NCBI GenBank assembly: GCA_029891345.1 | Contig: CM057000.1 | Location: 123,055,838 to 123,119,837, forward strand | From: Dryococelus australis | Taxonomy: Eukaryota; Arthropoda; Insecta; Phasmatodea; Phasmatidae | Reading direction: 5' to 3' | DNA length: 64,000 nucleotides | Shown: one piece after another, positions 36,907-49,745 of the stretch | Position numbering within the stretch: position 1 is the first letter of the stretch | Layout of the letters: every line of letters begins with the position of its first letter | Notes under the pieces: generated by a model | Told to the model about the DNA's origin: nothing | Databases searched by the model: none | The model's input: only the letters and a program-made list of their open reading frames with translations | Position numbers and translations under genes: made by a program

Positions 36907-38140
36907 AGGGATGGAACAATACAGATACCGATTAACCGGCCGATACCACGACCATCGGCATCTGAACATTATTTGCAAATTATTATTCACCTATTAGTAG
37001 CACTAATTAATTTAACACAATGTTAAATAACCGGCATGCTGCATCTCGTAAATCATTAATTTACTAAATCTATCAATCAGATATTCTGTTCGAAACGAAA
37101 AATATATTCGGAACGATTGTTTTTCATTGATTTGTTGCAGTTGTTTACATTTTACCACATTTCCTGTTGGTATACTTGCCTAAGATTTTGTGCATCATTC
37201 GTTCTTGGACACTACATGAATGCAAAACAACACAATTAATCCACAACTGATGCTATCGATAGTATTGTTTACATCACACAAGAGTTTTTGTTTTATTTTC
37301 TTCATATATTTTTTACTGTTTTTACTGCATTCATAAGCAACCTGTATTCTTATTCAACTTATGCGTTTACTGCACTCGTAGGTTGGCAGCAATGAAAACG
37401 AATCACACATTCTATGACACTAATATTATAGTAAATGGAAAGTGAAAGCAAATACACTAGATTTTGACAAGCGTATTCTTATCGAAACTGTCGGCTGAGG
37501 TTTTAGTTGAGAGTGTTAAAGGCCTGAATAAGATTCGGCAGTTATTAATTGGCAAAAATTGTAGCAAATATTTCAGTTGTCATTTTAACCAAGGGAATGA
37601 GTATGGCTTGGCTGACGAAGGAATACTAAGCAAAAATATTAATATAAATAAAAAAATTTGCTCAATATAAAGTGAATATTTAGCATTAAAGTGTTTTCAA
37701 TAAGTTCTTTTTAATGACATCTTTAGTCTGTTGGTTTAAACATGCATGTTGAGGTTATGTATGATATTTCTCAGATCTAAAATCCAAGTCTACATCAGAT
37801 TTCCTGAAGTTTTGACGGTTCACTTCAATGAACTCAGTTTGTAATGAATGCTGTATTGTCTGGTAACAGTTTTTTCTTCGAAGTCACTTATTTGTCCAGT
37901 TATAAGGTCTATCTTATAATTTACTATTAAAATGAGTGTTGTATTTCATTTCTATGCAGTAGATACCTAATACAAAGTACTTAAGGTGTTCACAAAACTG
38001 AATACGTAAATCTAAGTAATAAAAAGTATTTTCAAATATTGAGAATCGGAAATATGATTGTGCTCATCAAAACCGATATTGTCATCGCTGTAATTGGCGT
38101 CGTCAGCAGTTGAGAATCAGTATTATTGGTATCGGCCCTA
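36907..38140. mobile_element. R3 copy 1 (hAT-like, unoccupied)
   Basis: Starts TAGGGATGGAACAATACAG and ends ...GGTATCGGCCCTA, so the ends are inverted and both carry CCGATA-type subterminal words. Aligns in reverse with R3 copy 2 along its length. The octamer TTGTTTAC (37141-37148), duplicated around the nested element in copy 2, is present once here. Flanks are A-rich, so its own target duplication (AATAAAAA on both sides) is uncertain. Confidence 0.65.
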
Positions 38141-38623
38141 ACTAAATAAAAAAATTATTTTTTAATATAGACAACTTGAAAAGAATTATTTGCAAATTCA
38201 ATTGCCTTTTTCAGTTAGCATTTTCAAAAAACTGATAACCAATATTAAGTTAACAGTTAACTGTTAAGCTAATGTTCAAAGAAACAATAGAAGATATCTT
38301 GTTTACAAAATAAAATCTAAATAATCGCAAAATCATTAACAAAACCATTTGGTGGGCATCAATTAATATTATGAAATTATTTTTTTACAAACTTTTCAAT
38401 TTACATTTAAAATTAAATTTAAAAAATTAACAATTCTAGCCAAACTAATTCAGGTATGGAAAAATATCATTCACTAGCTAATTAAAATCTATAGAAATTT
38501 TTTTTAACGTATATATAATTATTTTGCCATAATTGTAAGTAAAAGTAAGAAAATTCTCGATATTTGATTATATGTGTAATACTTACACTTTAAGAATAAA
38601 TTTTTTTCGTTACGCAACTACTA

Positions 38624-40503
38624 CAGTCCATTCCCCATTGGAAGCAACTTTCTTGGAGCCCTGCTAAATATCTACTTGCAGGCCCGTTCCATATCCTTCC
38701 GCCAAATGTAAACAAAGATTGCCATGTGACTGCCATGTAGCATCTGTCAAAATCAATGTTTACATGCCATTGTGTGTGTAGATGTGTTCGTATACTTTCG
38801 CTACACCTAAAAATAAACATTGAAATGTGATTTCTACTTTTATACCTGTCAAATGTGTTGTTTACTGTTTACAGCTTTTCAAAGAATTGTGTCTTAGGTC
38901 TATTTCAAAAACAATTTTGTACGAATATTCACAGTTTCGGCCTATAACATTATTTAGGTCAGCTTTATGACCTTTTAAAAACGCTTGAATTAACTATAGT
39001 TCTTATGGTTACGTTACATTAACATATTTGTTTTCTAGGACATAGCACATTACATGTAATGCACATTAATATTTTGCTACGACTGTGTTAAACACTGTTA
39101 CAACTGCAGGGTACTGAACTGCAGTATTTAACTTTTTGTTATTGATATGTGTTGGGTTATTTCTTTAAAAGGACAGCCTCAGTCGAATAACGAAGGAATA
39201 GAAAGTCGAATAAAAAAGTGACATTAAAATCAAGCACGGAACTCGTGTTGCTGATTTTTTGTTATAGAAACTTAAAATATAGCTGTGTACATGAACTCAA
39301 ATAAGCCTACCGTAACTTTTATTCCACTCATATTTATATGTACTGCTACTTACAGTGTATTATGTTTATTGAGATTTATTGGGGCTCGGCTTGGTTATTT
39401 TGTTGGGAATGGTGGCAAATCACGTTATATGACTGTGTTTCAAACACCAAGGGCAAAGGTACAACATTGTGATTAATAAAGATACGTGGATGAAAATATA
39501 TATCGTAGTCATAAAAACAGTTCACATTTACAACGTATACATAGTTCACATCAAATATTTGAAATCATACACATACAGATCCAGTGTAACTATCACCAAA
39601 AAGCCACGAAACACACCGTAACAGTATATTTATTACTGCCGCAGAAACACAGATTGATCACAACATCGTAACTTGTCAAGGTAGGTTTAAAAAACACAAC
39701 GTCTATAAACGTGACGTGGTAATTTGAAGTATTTTTCGGAGTAAGTATAATTTACGCTTCGTTTGGTAAAACAGCAATACGCCATGTCATGGTTCACCAC
39801 GTCTGCCAATTTCACTTTGTTTCTGCCCCGCCATCATATCTAAATATATTAAAATAAGTATTGAAACATTACAATCGCTTTTCAGTTGTAAATTACAGAT
39901 TCAAAAATCATTATTTTGCTGTAATAAGTATGAAATACGCTGCAATTGAAAACATGTACAACTTTACCGCAAACTAGCGAAGTGAAACTTCCCAAGTGTG
40001 AAAGAGACAAAGACAGAGAGAGAGAGCGACAAAGCTCACTCAGCAGACAGTTGCTTCAAAGTGTCTCTCGCTTGATAAAACAATACCGCACCATTACGGC
40101 CTACTCACAATATTTTACGCTGTTATTTTAAACTGTAAAAATGACATATGTTACCATTGGGGGTACCTAAATATTTCAATAGGCACCGTTTAATTTACAA
40201 ATAGTATATTTAAAAAATAGGTTAAAATAATATTTTAACTATGAACTACTTCTTACCGGCGATTGTCAACACGTAGCTGCTCTCGCTGTTGTTAATTCAT
40301 ATTTAAAAAGAAAGAAATATTACAAGTTATAGAAGATATTATTAAGGTAACATTTCATTTATTCAATAATACAGTACTTTAAAGTTAACCATAGTGTTAT
40401 ATATTTGTGGAATACAGGTTATTGGAAAAACAGGTTGACATGCTTTGCCTAGTGTTTTTTCAAAGGTTGATTTTCATAAGTTGCTTCCAATCGGGATGGA
40501 CTA
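38624..40503 (-). mobile_element. R1-B: second copy of the TA-target transposon
   Basis: Inverted ends CAGTCCATTCCCCATTGGAA and the complement of TTCCAATCGGGATGGACTA, with TA at 38622-38623 and 40504-40505. In opposite orientation to R1-A and about 300 bases longer, mainly an interior stretch near 39960-40370 missing from R1-A. Confidence 0.85.
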
Positions 40504-40505
40504 TA

Positions 40506-41845
40506 CATACAAACATTCAAAGTTGCCTAATTTGGTGATATTCAGCACATTTCATCAAATTTCCCATGAACTAAGCCAAAATTTTCCTTTATTGTGGTTT
40601 ACTCTTAAATGTTACCTAAAATTTGTCATAAATAGTTTGTATTTATTTTTACATTTTACAAAATTATGATGAAATACTACACCCCTGTTATTGCTACTTA
40701 ATTTGGTGATAAGGAACCTTACTTAGCTGTTAACTAATTTATACACTACTTTTAAAGTAATACAATAAAAAGGAAATACATAAAATCATTTTTAAAAAAC
40801 CAATTTTTAAAAACATCACAAAACATAAAAAGGAAAAAAATACACATTTCACTACCCTGTAACAATGTTTATTGCAACATTCCTGCAAAGATAAGGGGTA
40901 AAAAAAGTATATAAATATGAATACAAGTAAAAAAAATTAAATACTTTTTTATACAAAAAAAGTATAATTTAAGAGATGGCAACTTATGATTGAATAGTTG
41001 GTTGCCCATTTATGACATTGACGCAACTGTTACAGCAGCACTTTAAATAAATTAACAGCAATAATTATATTAATCTTCTAGATATTTTATTGGTATTTAA
41101 ACTACACAGCGAACATTGTACAAACAATTAATATAGTCAGCCTTCAGCTAGGGAAGTTGGCAAGAATAACTTGCAATGGAAATTTACTTATTCAGTTGAA
41201 CCACTGTAAGTAATACAAAATATTTCAACATAATTATATTACAATGATAAAAGTTGTTGACCATTATTATTTCTATGTCCAAAAGGCCACGTAAATGTAA
41301 TACAATGTTAAAAACATTTAGGTCCATACAATACATATTAGGTTAAGTTGTATGCATTATAACATGTTAAAGTAACAAATATTAGATACTTTAATGGTTG
41401 CACTCCTGTACCACCAAAATAACAAAAGCAATGTTACAAAAAACCAAATGATTTTAGTTTTTTATAATGGTGATCATTTCCTGCGAATTTACGCTACATA
41501 ATTTCCATTTTGATAGGCTTGTCAACCCACCTCTTTTTTACAAACATATCTTTATCTGTTATTACATTTACATAATACCATTTTTTATATATGCATCATT
41601 AAAAAAAGTGTGGCTTAAACACAGTATTATAAATAGAAACTTTACAAAGACTGAAATGTATGATCTGTTCACATTTATAACGATATGAAGACACCTTGAT
41701 GAAACAGCGGTTATATTGTATCTTTGTAATCCATGCACAATATAAAAAAAACTGTACTCTAACAATTTATGAAATGTAACACATTCTCAACCATTGTAGT
41801 ATCACACAAAAATGTAACTGTTATTTCTTTGTTAAAAAAAAATAT
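40506..41845. other. AT-rich intron, nothing recognised
   Basis: Many short A and T runs. No frame or repeat end was identified. Confidence 0.4.
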
Positions 41846-41849
41846 GTAA

Positions 41850-44530
41850 GTTACATTACACAGCTCTCTTTGTAGATAATTTTTGTAGTTTCAACAGTAG
41901 CTCTCGTTTCAGATTTCTTCTTCTCACATTTAGCCTCTTGTGCAGATTTGATATGTGGACGTTCGCGTATAGGCATATTACTGGTATGTCTAGAGAAAAT
42001 AATTTCTGGCAAAAGGGAATCGTAGAAGAAAGTTAGAAACTTGGTAACCATTATATTTTCCCAAAAGTTCTTATCTCATTGAATTTTCAGAGATAACATG
42101 CCATCTGGAGTCCATACAACGAAATTGCATGTCTTCTGCCGTGAAATATGGAGGACTCCCTGTACTTGGTACATGTAGTTATGGCTCAGTTTTAACTGTG
42201 GCTTTCCATATTTCATTTCTAGGTACTTTATTTTACCTTTTGCAAGTGCATCTAATGGTGGTATAGATATAGCAGAGGATGGGCACGTTACTTCAATTAT
42301 TTGGTCATCGTCTATGAAGACATCTGGCGATGCTCCTAAAAAAGGATATTCTTTGTCCACAATTAAACCACTATGCCTAGATTTTCTCTTTCAAACTGAG
42401 CAATCGCCACTGACTTTCGGTGCCTCAATTTGTACTAGAATTCCCCTTGAAGACTTCATACCAAATTTCCTTTACAATATTTGCACAAGAAGTTGTAGCC
42501 TTCATTTTACAAAACTTCGCAAAGAACAATGATGTTATGCGTTTGCTACGATCTACTTTCCACTCGTGTGAAGAGTTCTTTCTCTTGTTCTTTTCTCTAT
42601 CTGTTCTCAAGTTTCATCACATCTAAAAGTTGTTTTTTGGCATTTTTTCATACATAGCTTGTGACATGTCTGGTGTGCTTAGAGAAACATTTGGACCATA
42701 ATAACTATCTAAGTTCTTTTTATCCCTGTGTTCAACTCTCTTTCTGCCGTGGAATATCAAACGGCACCATCTCAGTCTTTCTGCCATTTTTATCGCCTTC
42801 CGATAACTGTATTTGTGTGGACTAAAGGATTTTTTTTTAACAGATGGCATGGATAATTCTGTGCATCTCTCCACCTGAGTTGACAAATACCACACCTTGT
42901 TTTATAGGAATTAGAGAAGGAAAAATTGATACGCTTTCCTCCAACAAACTTCGCTAAAACAGAATTGTAAGTCTCTGCCACATTGTTGTCAACATTCAAA
43001 ATGAGACTGCTGGCGTTATTTGCCACTCTTTAATCGTAAAGCAATAATTCTTTTAGCAATCCTGCCTTCTCCATTTCATTTACCAAATTAACTTCTCCGG
43101 GTTTTGGGAGTCCATTACAAAACAACTGTCTTTCAGATGTTTTGAATGGTCACCAAGGATGTAGAATGGACTCTTCAAGAAATCTTTTTCTAAGTTTCTC
43201 AATCAACAAGTAGTATTTGACTTCACTCTGCCTCTTTCTGTATTTAATTGCAGACACGACAGCTGTTCTTAGTCTCATTATACAATCTTTAAAAGCTGAA
43301 CGCAGTTCATAGCTTCACAGTTTGGTGTTGCTGCATAAATCTGGTACTTTACTAACATAATTCCGACAAATGTGATTTCGGCACTACTTTTTCTGCCAGT
43401 TGTGTTGTCCCACTGGGCATAGCATCTTTTAGCGTTCTGTGCAGATGCTGTCGCCGTCTGCGATCAAACGGCGATAAACAAGGCCATGCACGCCAATGCT
43501 CTGCAAAAATCCTTCAACAATGACATCTTGCCCCATTGATGACCCAGAGCAGTTCTTGGCACATTTGTGAGATGCAACAGTATTCTTTGCATCATGCAAT
43601 TGGAACATGTCATTAAAATTACAATAAAATGACAAATCATAACAGCACTAAATAAACAGTATTGAAGTGAAGACAAAACATTCTGTCCATACAGACAACG
43701 CTATTTTCTTTACTGCTAAGCAAAAAATATATTAGTGACTTAAGTAAAAAATGATGTTATTACATGGCTCGAGAAAAACTAATTGTTATAACTGACAACT
43801 GTATTTCTGTCAACAGCAACAACCAATAGATTTGTTACCAATAAATAAACAAGTTTCGTGTGGTCTATATTGACGAAATTAATTTTCAAGATTATTTTAC
43901 AGGGATATGTGTACAAAATCACGCAATGATTACTTACGATGCCTCACAGCGAATTGTATTTGGGTTTGTATGAACGTTTTGACCAAGCTCCATCTGCTAC
44001 AATGATCATCATTGGGTGGCCTTCATTATCTACGTCACCAGGTTCAATTGCTAGCTTTGCTCCTCCTTGTGCAGCTTCGCACGTAGTTCCCATGCTGAGT
44101 TTTTAATCGTATGAGAAATACGATCATGATGAACTTTCCAGGTTTCCTTAGAAATGCAAGTCATATTCAGTGCTCCACATAACTCTTTGAGTTGTGAAAT
44201 GGAAATTACCCCAAATACTGCAGCTGAGTTGACATTCAGCAGCTCCGCAATTTTTTCTGCACGTTCAGTTCGCAGAGTATCAGTAATATTACAGAACTTA
44301 CATTTTATTGTTATAAGGCTGCAAAATCTTAAACGTGGGTCATTGATTATACTCATATCACTGAAAGTACAGTTGAATGGCTCATGTTGACTAATCTGTT
44401 TGATTTTGTCAATTAAATATTGAATATTTACCATTTTTCTGCCTTCTAACATAATGTCTGCTGTGGTTGTTAATGGTTCATTATTATCTTGTTCATACTT
44501 TGAGTTGTAAATTCCTGCTCATTGGCAGTT
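41850..44530 (-). pseudogene. Mutator-like transposase fused to YqaJ-type nuclease, relic
   Basis: Minus-strand blocks in family order: N-terminal segment 44452-44051 (NIQYLIDKIKQISQHEPFNC ... LKELCGALNMTCISKETW); DDE start IVADGAWSKRSY near 43990 after a frameshift; CAKNCSGSSMGQDVIVEGFL and YRRLIADGDS at 43635-43429; NNVAETYNSVLAKFVGGKRI at 43026-42790; YYGPNV near 42700; nuclease part WKVDRSKRITSLFF at 42580 and FLGASPDVF at about 42330; C-terminal LLPEIIFSRHTSNMPIRE near 42000. A GTAAGT at about 43937 may be an ancient donor. Several stops and shifts. In the nuclease core the usual E-x-K appears as IIEVTCP, with Thr where Lys is expected. I know this pairing from arthropod mobile-element proteins; termini were not found. 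Confidence 0.75.
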
Positions 44531-47500
44531 ATCTGTGTGGTATTGATGGTTAAGTCTTCTGTAGTTTCAGACCTGAGATATGAAAGTAAATTTGGTTATT
44601 TGTAATTAACACTACAACATGCAACATTTGACTACACCCTATATCCTCACGGCCTAAAATAAGAAATTTAGGGGTTGTTTTCTCCTGGGTGCATAGAGAT
44701 GATTTTTATAAAGTACAACTGAAATTAGGGAAAACCAATGTTTGTTTTCTTTTCGAATGCTGAAACAGTGTGAACGATTTGTTTCGTCTGAGGCGAAATA
44801 TAATTTGAATAAAATACACCATGTGGTTAGTGTATATGTTTTTCCCCAGGCTTTTAGTTTTTATGCTTGAAACATTATCATTATATTTGCAATTATTAGC
44901 ATTTTGACATTAAATAAAATTTCTGTGCACATTCCAAATAATAAATTTAATAAATAAAATTTATCATGATACAGTTTTCTCATTATCAAAGGCCACTAGA
45001 TGAAAGCATTCTATCTATACAACTTCTTATTATTTTTCTAAATTCTGTCCATTGTGCTACCTGAATTCACACGCAAAACATCACATCACCCGTACGGCGA
45101 GAACACTTGCTCAAATACTGTCTGGTATATATCTTCCAAAATTTCATCTTCCAGCTATCCGCAATATAGTTTTCTCCCTTCCAAAGTGTCTAGCATCTTC
45201 CCCTCTCCCGCCTTTCGGAAAACTCCCACCCTGTCTCCTCTGACCTAACGGTGACAACTGTACAGTAATAACATACAAGAACTGGCACGCGGAAACAATA
45301 CTCAGCAAAAATTACGGAAAAATGAATTATAAACTATAATTTTATTAATTATAATACAGTATCAAGAATTCAATTTTCTTTTCAAAGAGTAATCCATATT
45401 ATAAAATACAGTTGAAGGAAAACTGCAAAATATAATACAAATATTTAATTTTTGCAATATGAGAATTACTCCATTTTTTTTTTATATTTTGTAGCTGCAT
45501 GAAAATTTATCTTTGCACCGTAAACTAATGTTTTTATTGATGTGAAAAAAAAAAAAAAAACTTTCCATAGTTTGGCAACATCACAATGTCGTCAGTCCTA
45601 AGACTGGTTGGATATAGCTAACCTCCTTTTGCTGGGAAATTCCATTATGAAAACTGGATTCACACGGCACAAAGTTATAGCTGGTTTCGTCGTTTCAAAA
45701 TAAAACTTTTAGAATAAAATATCTTCAACTGCAAATTTATCAGCGTGTTGACTTCCAGCTCAAGAGAGCACCTCGTATACATCACAGTCTTGAAAATGAT
45801 GATATAACTTTTGTCATACGCACATTATTTCACAGACAGTCTTATTTATTATGAGTTGTGAACACAATCTCGGCTTCTTTGCATTTGGACTGCAATACGG
45901 ATGGTTTCATACTATAAAATTCCCAAACAGTACCTTCGAAGTTATTTCGTGCAAATAGCGCCATACAAATTTATAATGAATTCTTTTGGTAATAATATGC
46001 AATCAGTTTTAAATCATAATCTGGAAAAAATTACACTACAATGTAAGAATGTTTTTTTTTGTATGTGTGAAGACTTTAGGTGACATTTAGACTATTACTA
46101 TACAATATGTATACATATATGTTTTAACATTTTAGATACTTTCATTTTTCCTTAATAGGATTTTACAACAAAATACCTGTTCCACAAATACAGATGTTAA
46201 TATTAAAGTGGGGGGCAGGAAGTGGGTTTTGTGAATATCTCATTACACATTGCAGAAACTGGTAAATAAAATTACACGCTCCGAAACACATGAACATTTA
46301 GTCACGAAACTCTTCATTAGATGTTTAGACAGAAAACTTTTTTTCTAATCTTGTAAACTTATTTCGGTGCATTTCTGCATGGTAGACATTCACTTACTCG
46401 CGGTAAAAACCAGTTAGTGAATTCAAAGTTGTATTTTAAAAAATGTTAAACGTGAGCACGAATGCACTGCAGCCTATTTCATATTGTGTTCCTGTGTGTA
46501 TAGCCCATTTTCAGCAAAATTAATGTATTTAAAGTTATTGATAGTTTATTCTTTCACTACTTCTTAAGAAGGTTATTTTGAAAAATGTTATGTTATTTTG
46601 AAATGTTTTATATATACTATTTTCTAACTTAAGATGTTATCAGTCTTCATACTTTACAAAATATTTATTTTAAGAGTTTTCAGATTTTTGATAATACGTA
46701 ATTATTTGAAAATAATACAAATTATTTTACATGTTACAGCGTTTTCAAAGAATTTCATTATAAATATACAAATTTTTTTTACAATACATTTCAATGACAA
46801 TTAATTTTTCAGCTTATCGTACCGTTGACAAGGTTATTGCAAAAATGATCTGAAATACAATAGATAAAGGAACGAGGAAGAAATTGGCCATTGTCTTCAT
46901 TCGGGACTCATTCCGGCATTTGCCAGACATGATATTGTGAAACACGAAAGACCAGATTCATGGTGACCATTCTGGAATTTTAAACGAGCTCCTTTTTATT
47001 GCGAGCTCAAAGTTTTATTTTGTGCTATTTCATTCTAATGGTTGTAATATACCCACCTTCATTGCTGCCTGCTTGAACATTTAATCTGTCTATACTTGTC
47101 TACATTCAAAAATATTCTGTGTTGATGGACAACAAGAAAAACCAAAACGGACCAATCTCTCACCTAGCTGTGTGTACAGACACTACATGGGATGTGGAAA
47201 AGGGACGCGCGCTGAAGGTATCTGCTGGACGGTGTTTCCCTCCTGGCCCTCGACACCTCCTCTACCTCTCCCCCATCACCACTGCTTCCGTGCATTCTTT
47301 TCCCCTTCCACTGATGCGTCACCAGCTTTCTCTCCCCAGCTGTAGGAGGAAAGGGGCACAGAGCATGCCACTCACCAGCCTCAACCGCATAGGAAGAGCT
47401 AACAAGCAGAAATAATATTTTTCGTAAATTCACGCCATTTAAAATTTTAAGTGATGACATTATGTTTTTAATGGTTTTTTCATCAAGCTTCTATCTATGC

Positions 47501-48660
47501 TCAAATAGTCTCCTAAACATAAAAAAACTACAGGATAAAGTGTGTAAACTGTGCAAAAGTTGTAGATTTTCTGCCTATTTGTCACTTATTGATATCATTT
47601 TCTACTTTTTTTTTTTTTTTTTTTATAAAAATTTGACTATGGAGTCTTTCAATTTCATTATTTAAAAAAAAAAAAAAGACTCTGAAAACAATTATAGTGC
47701 GGGAATTACACGTATTTCTGTACACACACATCTGCCTAATTTTTATTAGGAAGTCCCCTTAATGGTAATATGTTTATTTAAATTTGTTGTATTTAGGATT
47801 TCCCCTAGTGTCATAACGTCATGAAATATAGCATATGTTCATCCAGAAGGTCCAGGCTACTTACCAGTGAAAGAATTATATTAATCAAATTAGTTCCAGA
47901 GATTACCTCTAACAAACTCACAAATTTTACCTCTTTATTATATTAGTGTAGATAACGAAAAGTAATATTGTAATCAAAACTATAAACATGAACATGCCAA
48001 TTTCTGTAAATACATAATATTGTTTTGAGAACATTGATTCATTTCCGATTCTTTTTCTGTTTAATATTAATTAAATGTCTTAACTGTAGTCAACCATTCC
48101 GTGGTTATGAAAAACTGTTGCTCCATTCACGGGGTACTTTCGTAGCTGGGACCTGACCCCAGCATCTCAATGACTCGCCTCTCCACTTGTGGAGGTGCAG
48201 AAATTGAAGTGGGACAAGTGTAAGTGTAGGTAAGGGTGAAAGCAGTAGAATTATTGACAGGCTTAGCAGACAGCAGGAGCCCATGGAACGCGAGTTACGT
48301 TTGGCGGTGACAGCTGGTGTAAGTCTGAGAGGCTCTGAACAGTGTTTCGGCGAGATTGGTGGTAAAGATGAAACTGGCATTGGTACTGCGAAGCACCCTG
48401 GATAGGAGGATGGAGCTGAACTGGAACTGGTGATCCTGGATGATGTCAGGCAAGTGGTGGCTTTCTGTGGCGTTACTGGTTTACAAGCCTCAAGAAAAAG
48501 AAAATTTAGCTCTACACAATATTAATAATATGAAGTTAGAGTGAAGCTAAAACAAAGTTTCTTAGTTATACGTTTGGTTCAGCATTAACAAGAATAAATG
48601 TTAAAACAATGAGCATCCAGTAGAAAGAAAAAAAAGTGATGCCTCACCTGACTGGGGGTT
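44531..48660. other. AT-rich intron with two GC-rich patches, nothing recognised
   Basis: Patches at about 47090-47420 and 48090-48480 stand out in composition. Both strands are open over the first (47119-47415 plus, 47164-47460 minus), and neither product matches a family. The rest is AT-rich with long A or T runs. Confidence 0.35.
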
Positions 48661-49745
48661 GTCTATAGGCTGTTCACGACTGGAACAGACATTTCTCAAG
48701 CCCTGCTAAATTTCTACTTTTGGTTATTGATTACGTATCCCCATGCTACACCTAAACATTAACACTGCCATGTGGCCTACGTTTATAACAAATGGGTTGT
48801 TTACCGTTTATAGCTGTTCAAAAAATAATGTTATAATTATGATGGAAAAACCAGTAGTATTTAATCTCTTGTTATTGATGTGTGTTGTGTTATTTCGTTA
48901 AAAGGACGGCCTTAGTTGGAATAAATATTAAAATGAAGGAGCAACCAGTCGAATGAAAAAAAAAAAAGGAATTTTAAGCACGCAACTCGTGTTGCTAATT
49001 TTTGTGTACATAGCAGCGACAAACTTAAAAGATAGTGGTGAATATGCACGCAAATAAACCTACCGTATATTTTATTCCGCTCATATACGTTTACATAGGT
49101 AATTAGATTTCACTAGGTTTATTTAATTACTTATTTACAATTTCTAATTTCTAGTTGGGTGTATGAATTTGTTGAGATTGTGGCAAATATTCAGATCACA
49201 AAAGAGTAAGCACATTACACAACTGTGTTTCAAACACCTAGGGCGAAGTTATGTTGTAATAAATAGACATATAATTAACTTCGTAATAAACACAGTTCAT
49301 GGATAAAACATCAATTTTGCACGTCCAATATTTGCAATCACACACACAATGTTAATGACCGCGAAGCAGCCATGCCCGCTCACATGTAGCAGTTGACACA
49401 CGTAATATTATATTTATTCCTGCCGTGGTAACACAGATTTAGCACGTCATAACTTGCGTAGGTAAGTTTAACAAACATAACTTGTACACACTTGTTGTGG
49501 TAATTTGAAGTATTTTTCGGAGCTAGCAAAATTAACAACTTGTGCTCATATAAAAAAAAAAGCCAAGTCTTATATCCAATCACCACGTCTGTCAACCTTA
49601 ACATTTGCAACTCTCCTGCCATCACACTTAAGTATATTAAATACGTATTCAAACATTAAAACCTTTGCAGTTGTAAATTACAAATTCAAAAATCATTATT
49701 TTGTTGAAATAAGTATGAAATATGCCAACATTTTAAACATGTATA

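Noticed and set aside
47119-47460. GC-rich patch with frames on both strands, considered as an exon of another gene
   Set aside because: No conserved motif and no convincing splice-phase partner.
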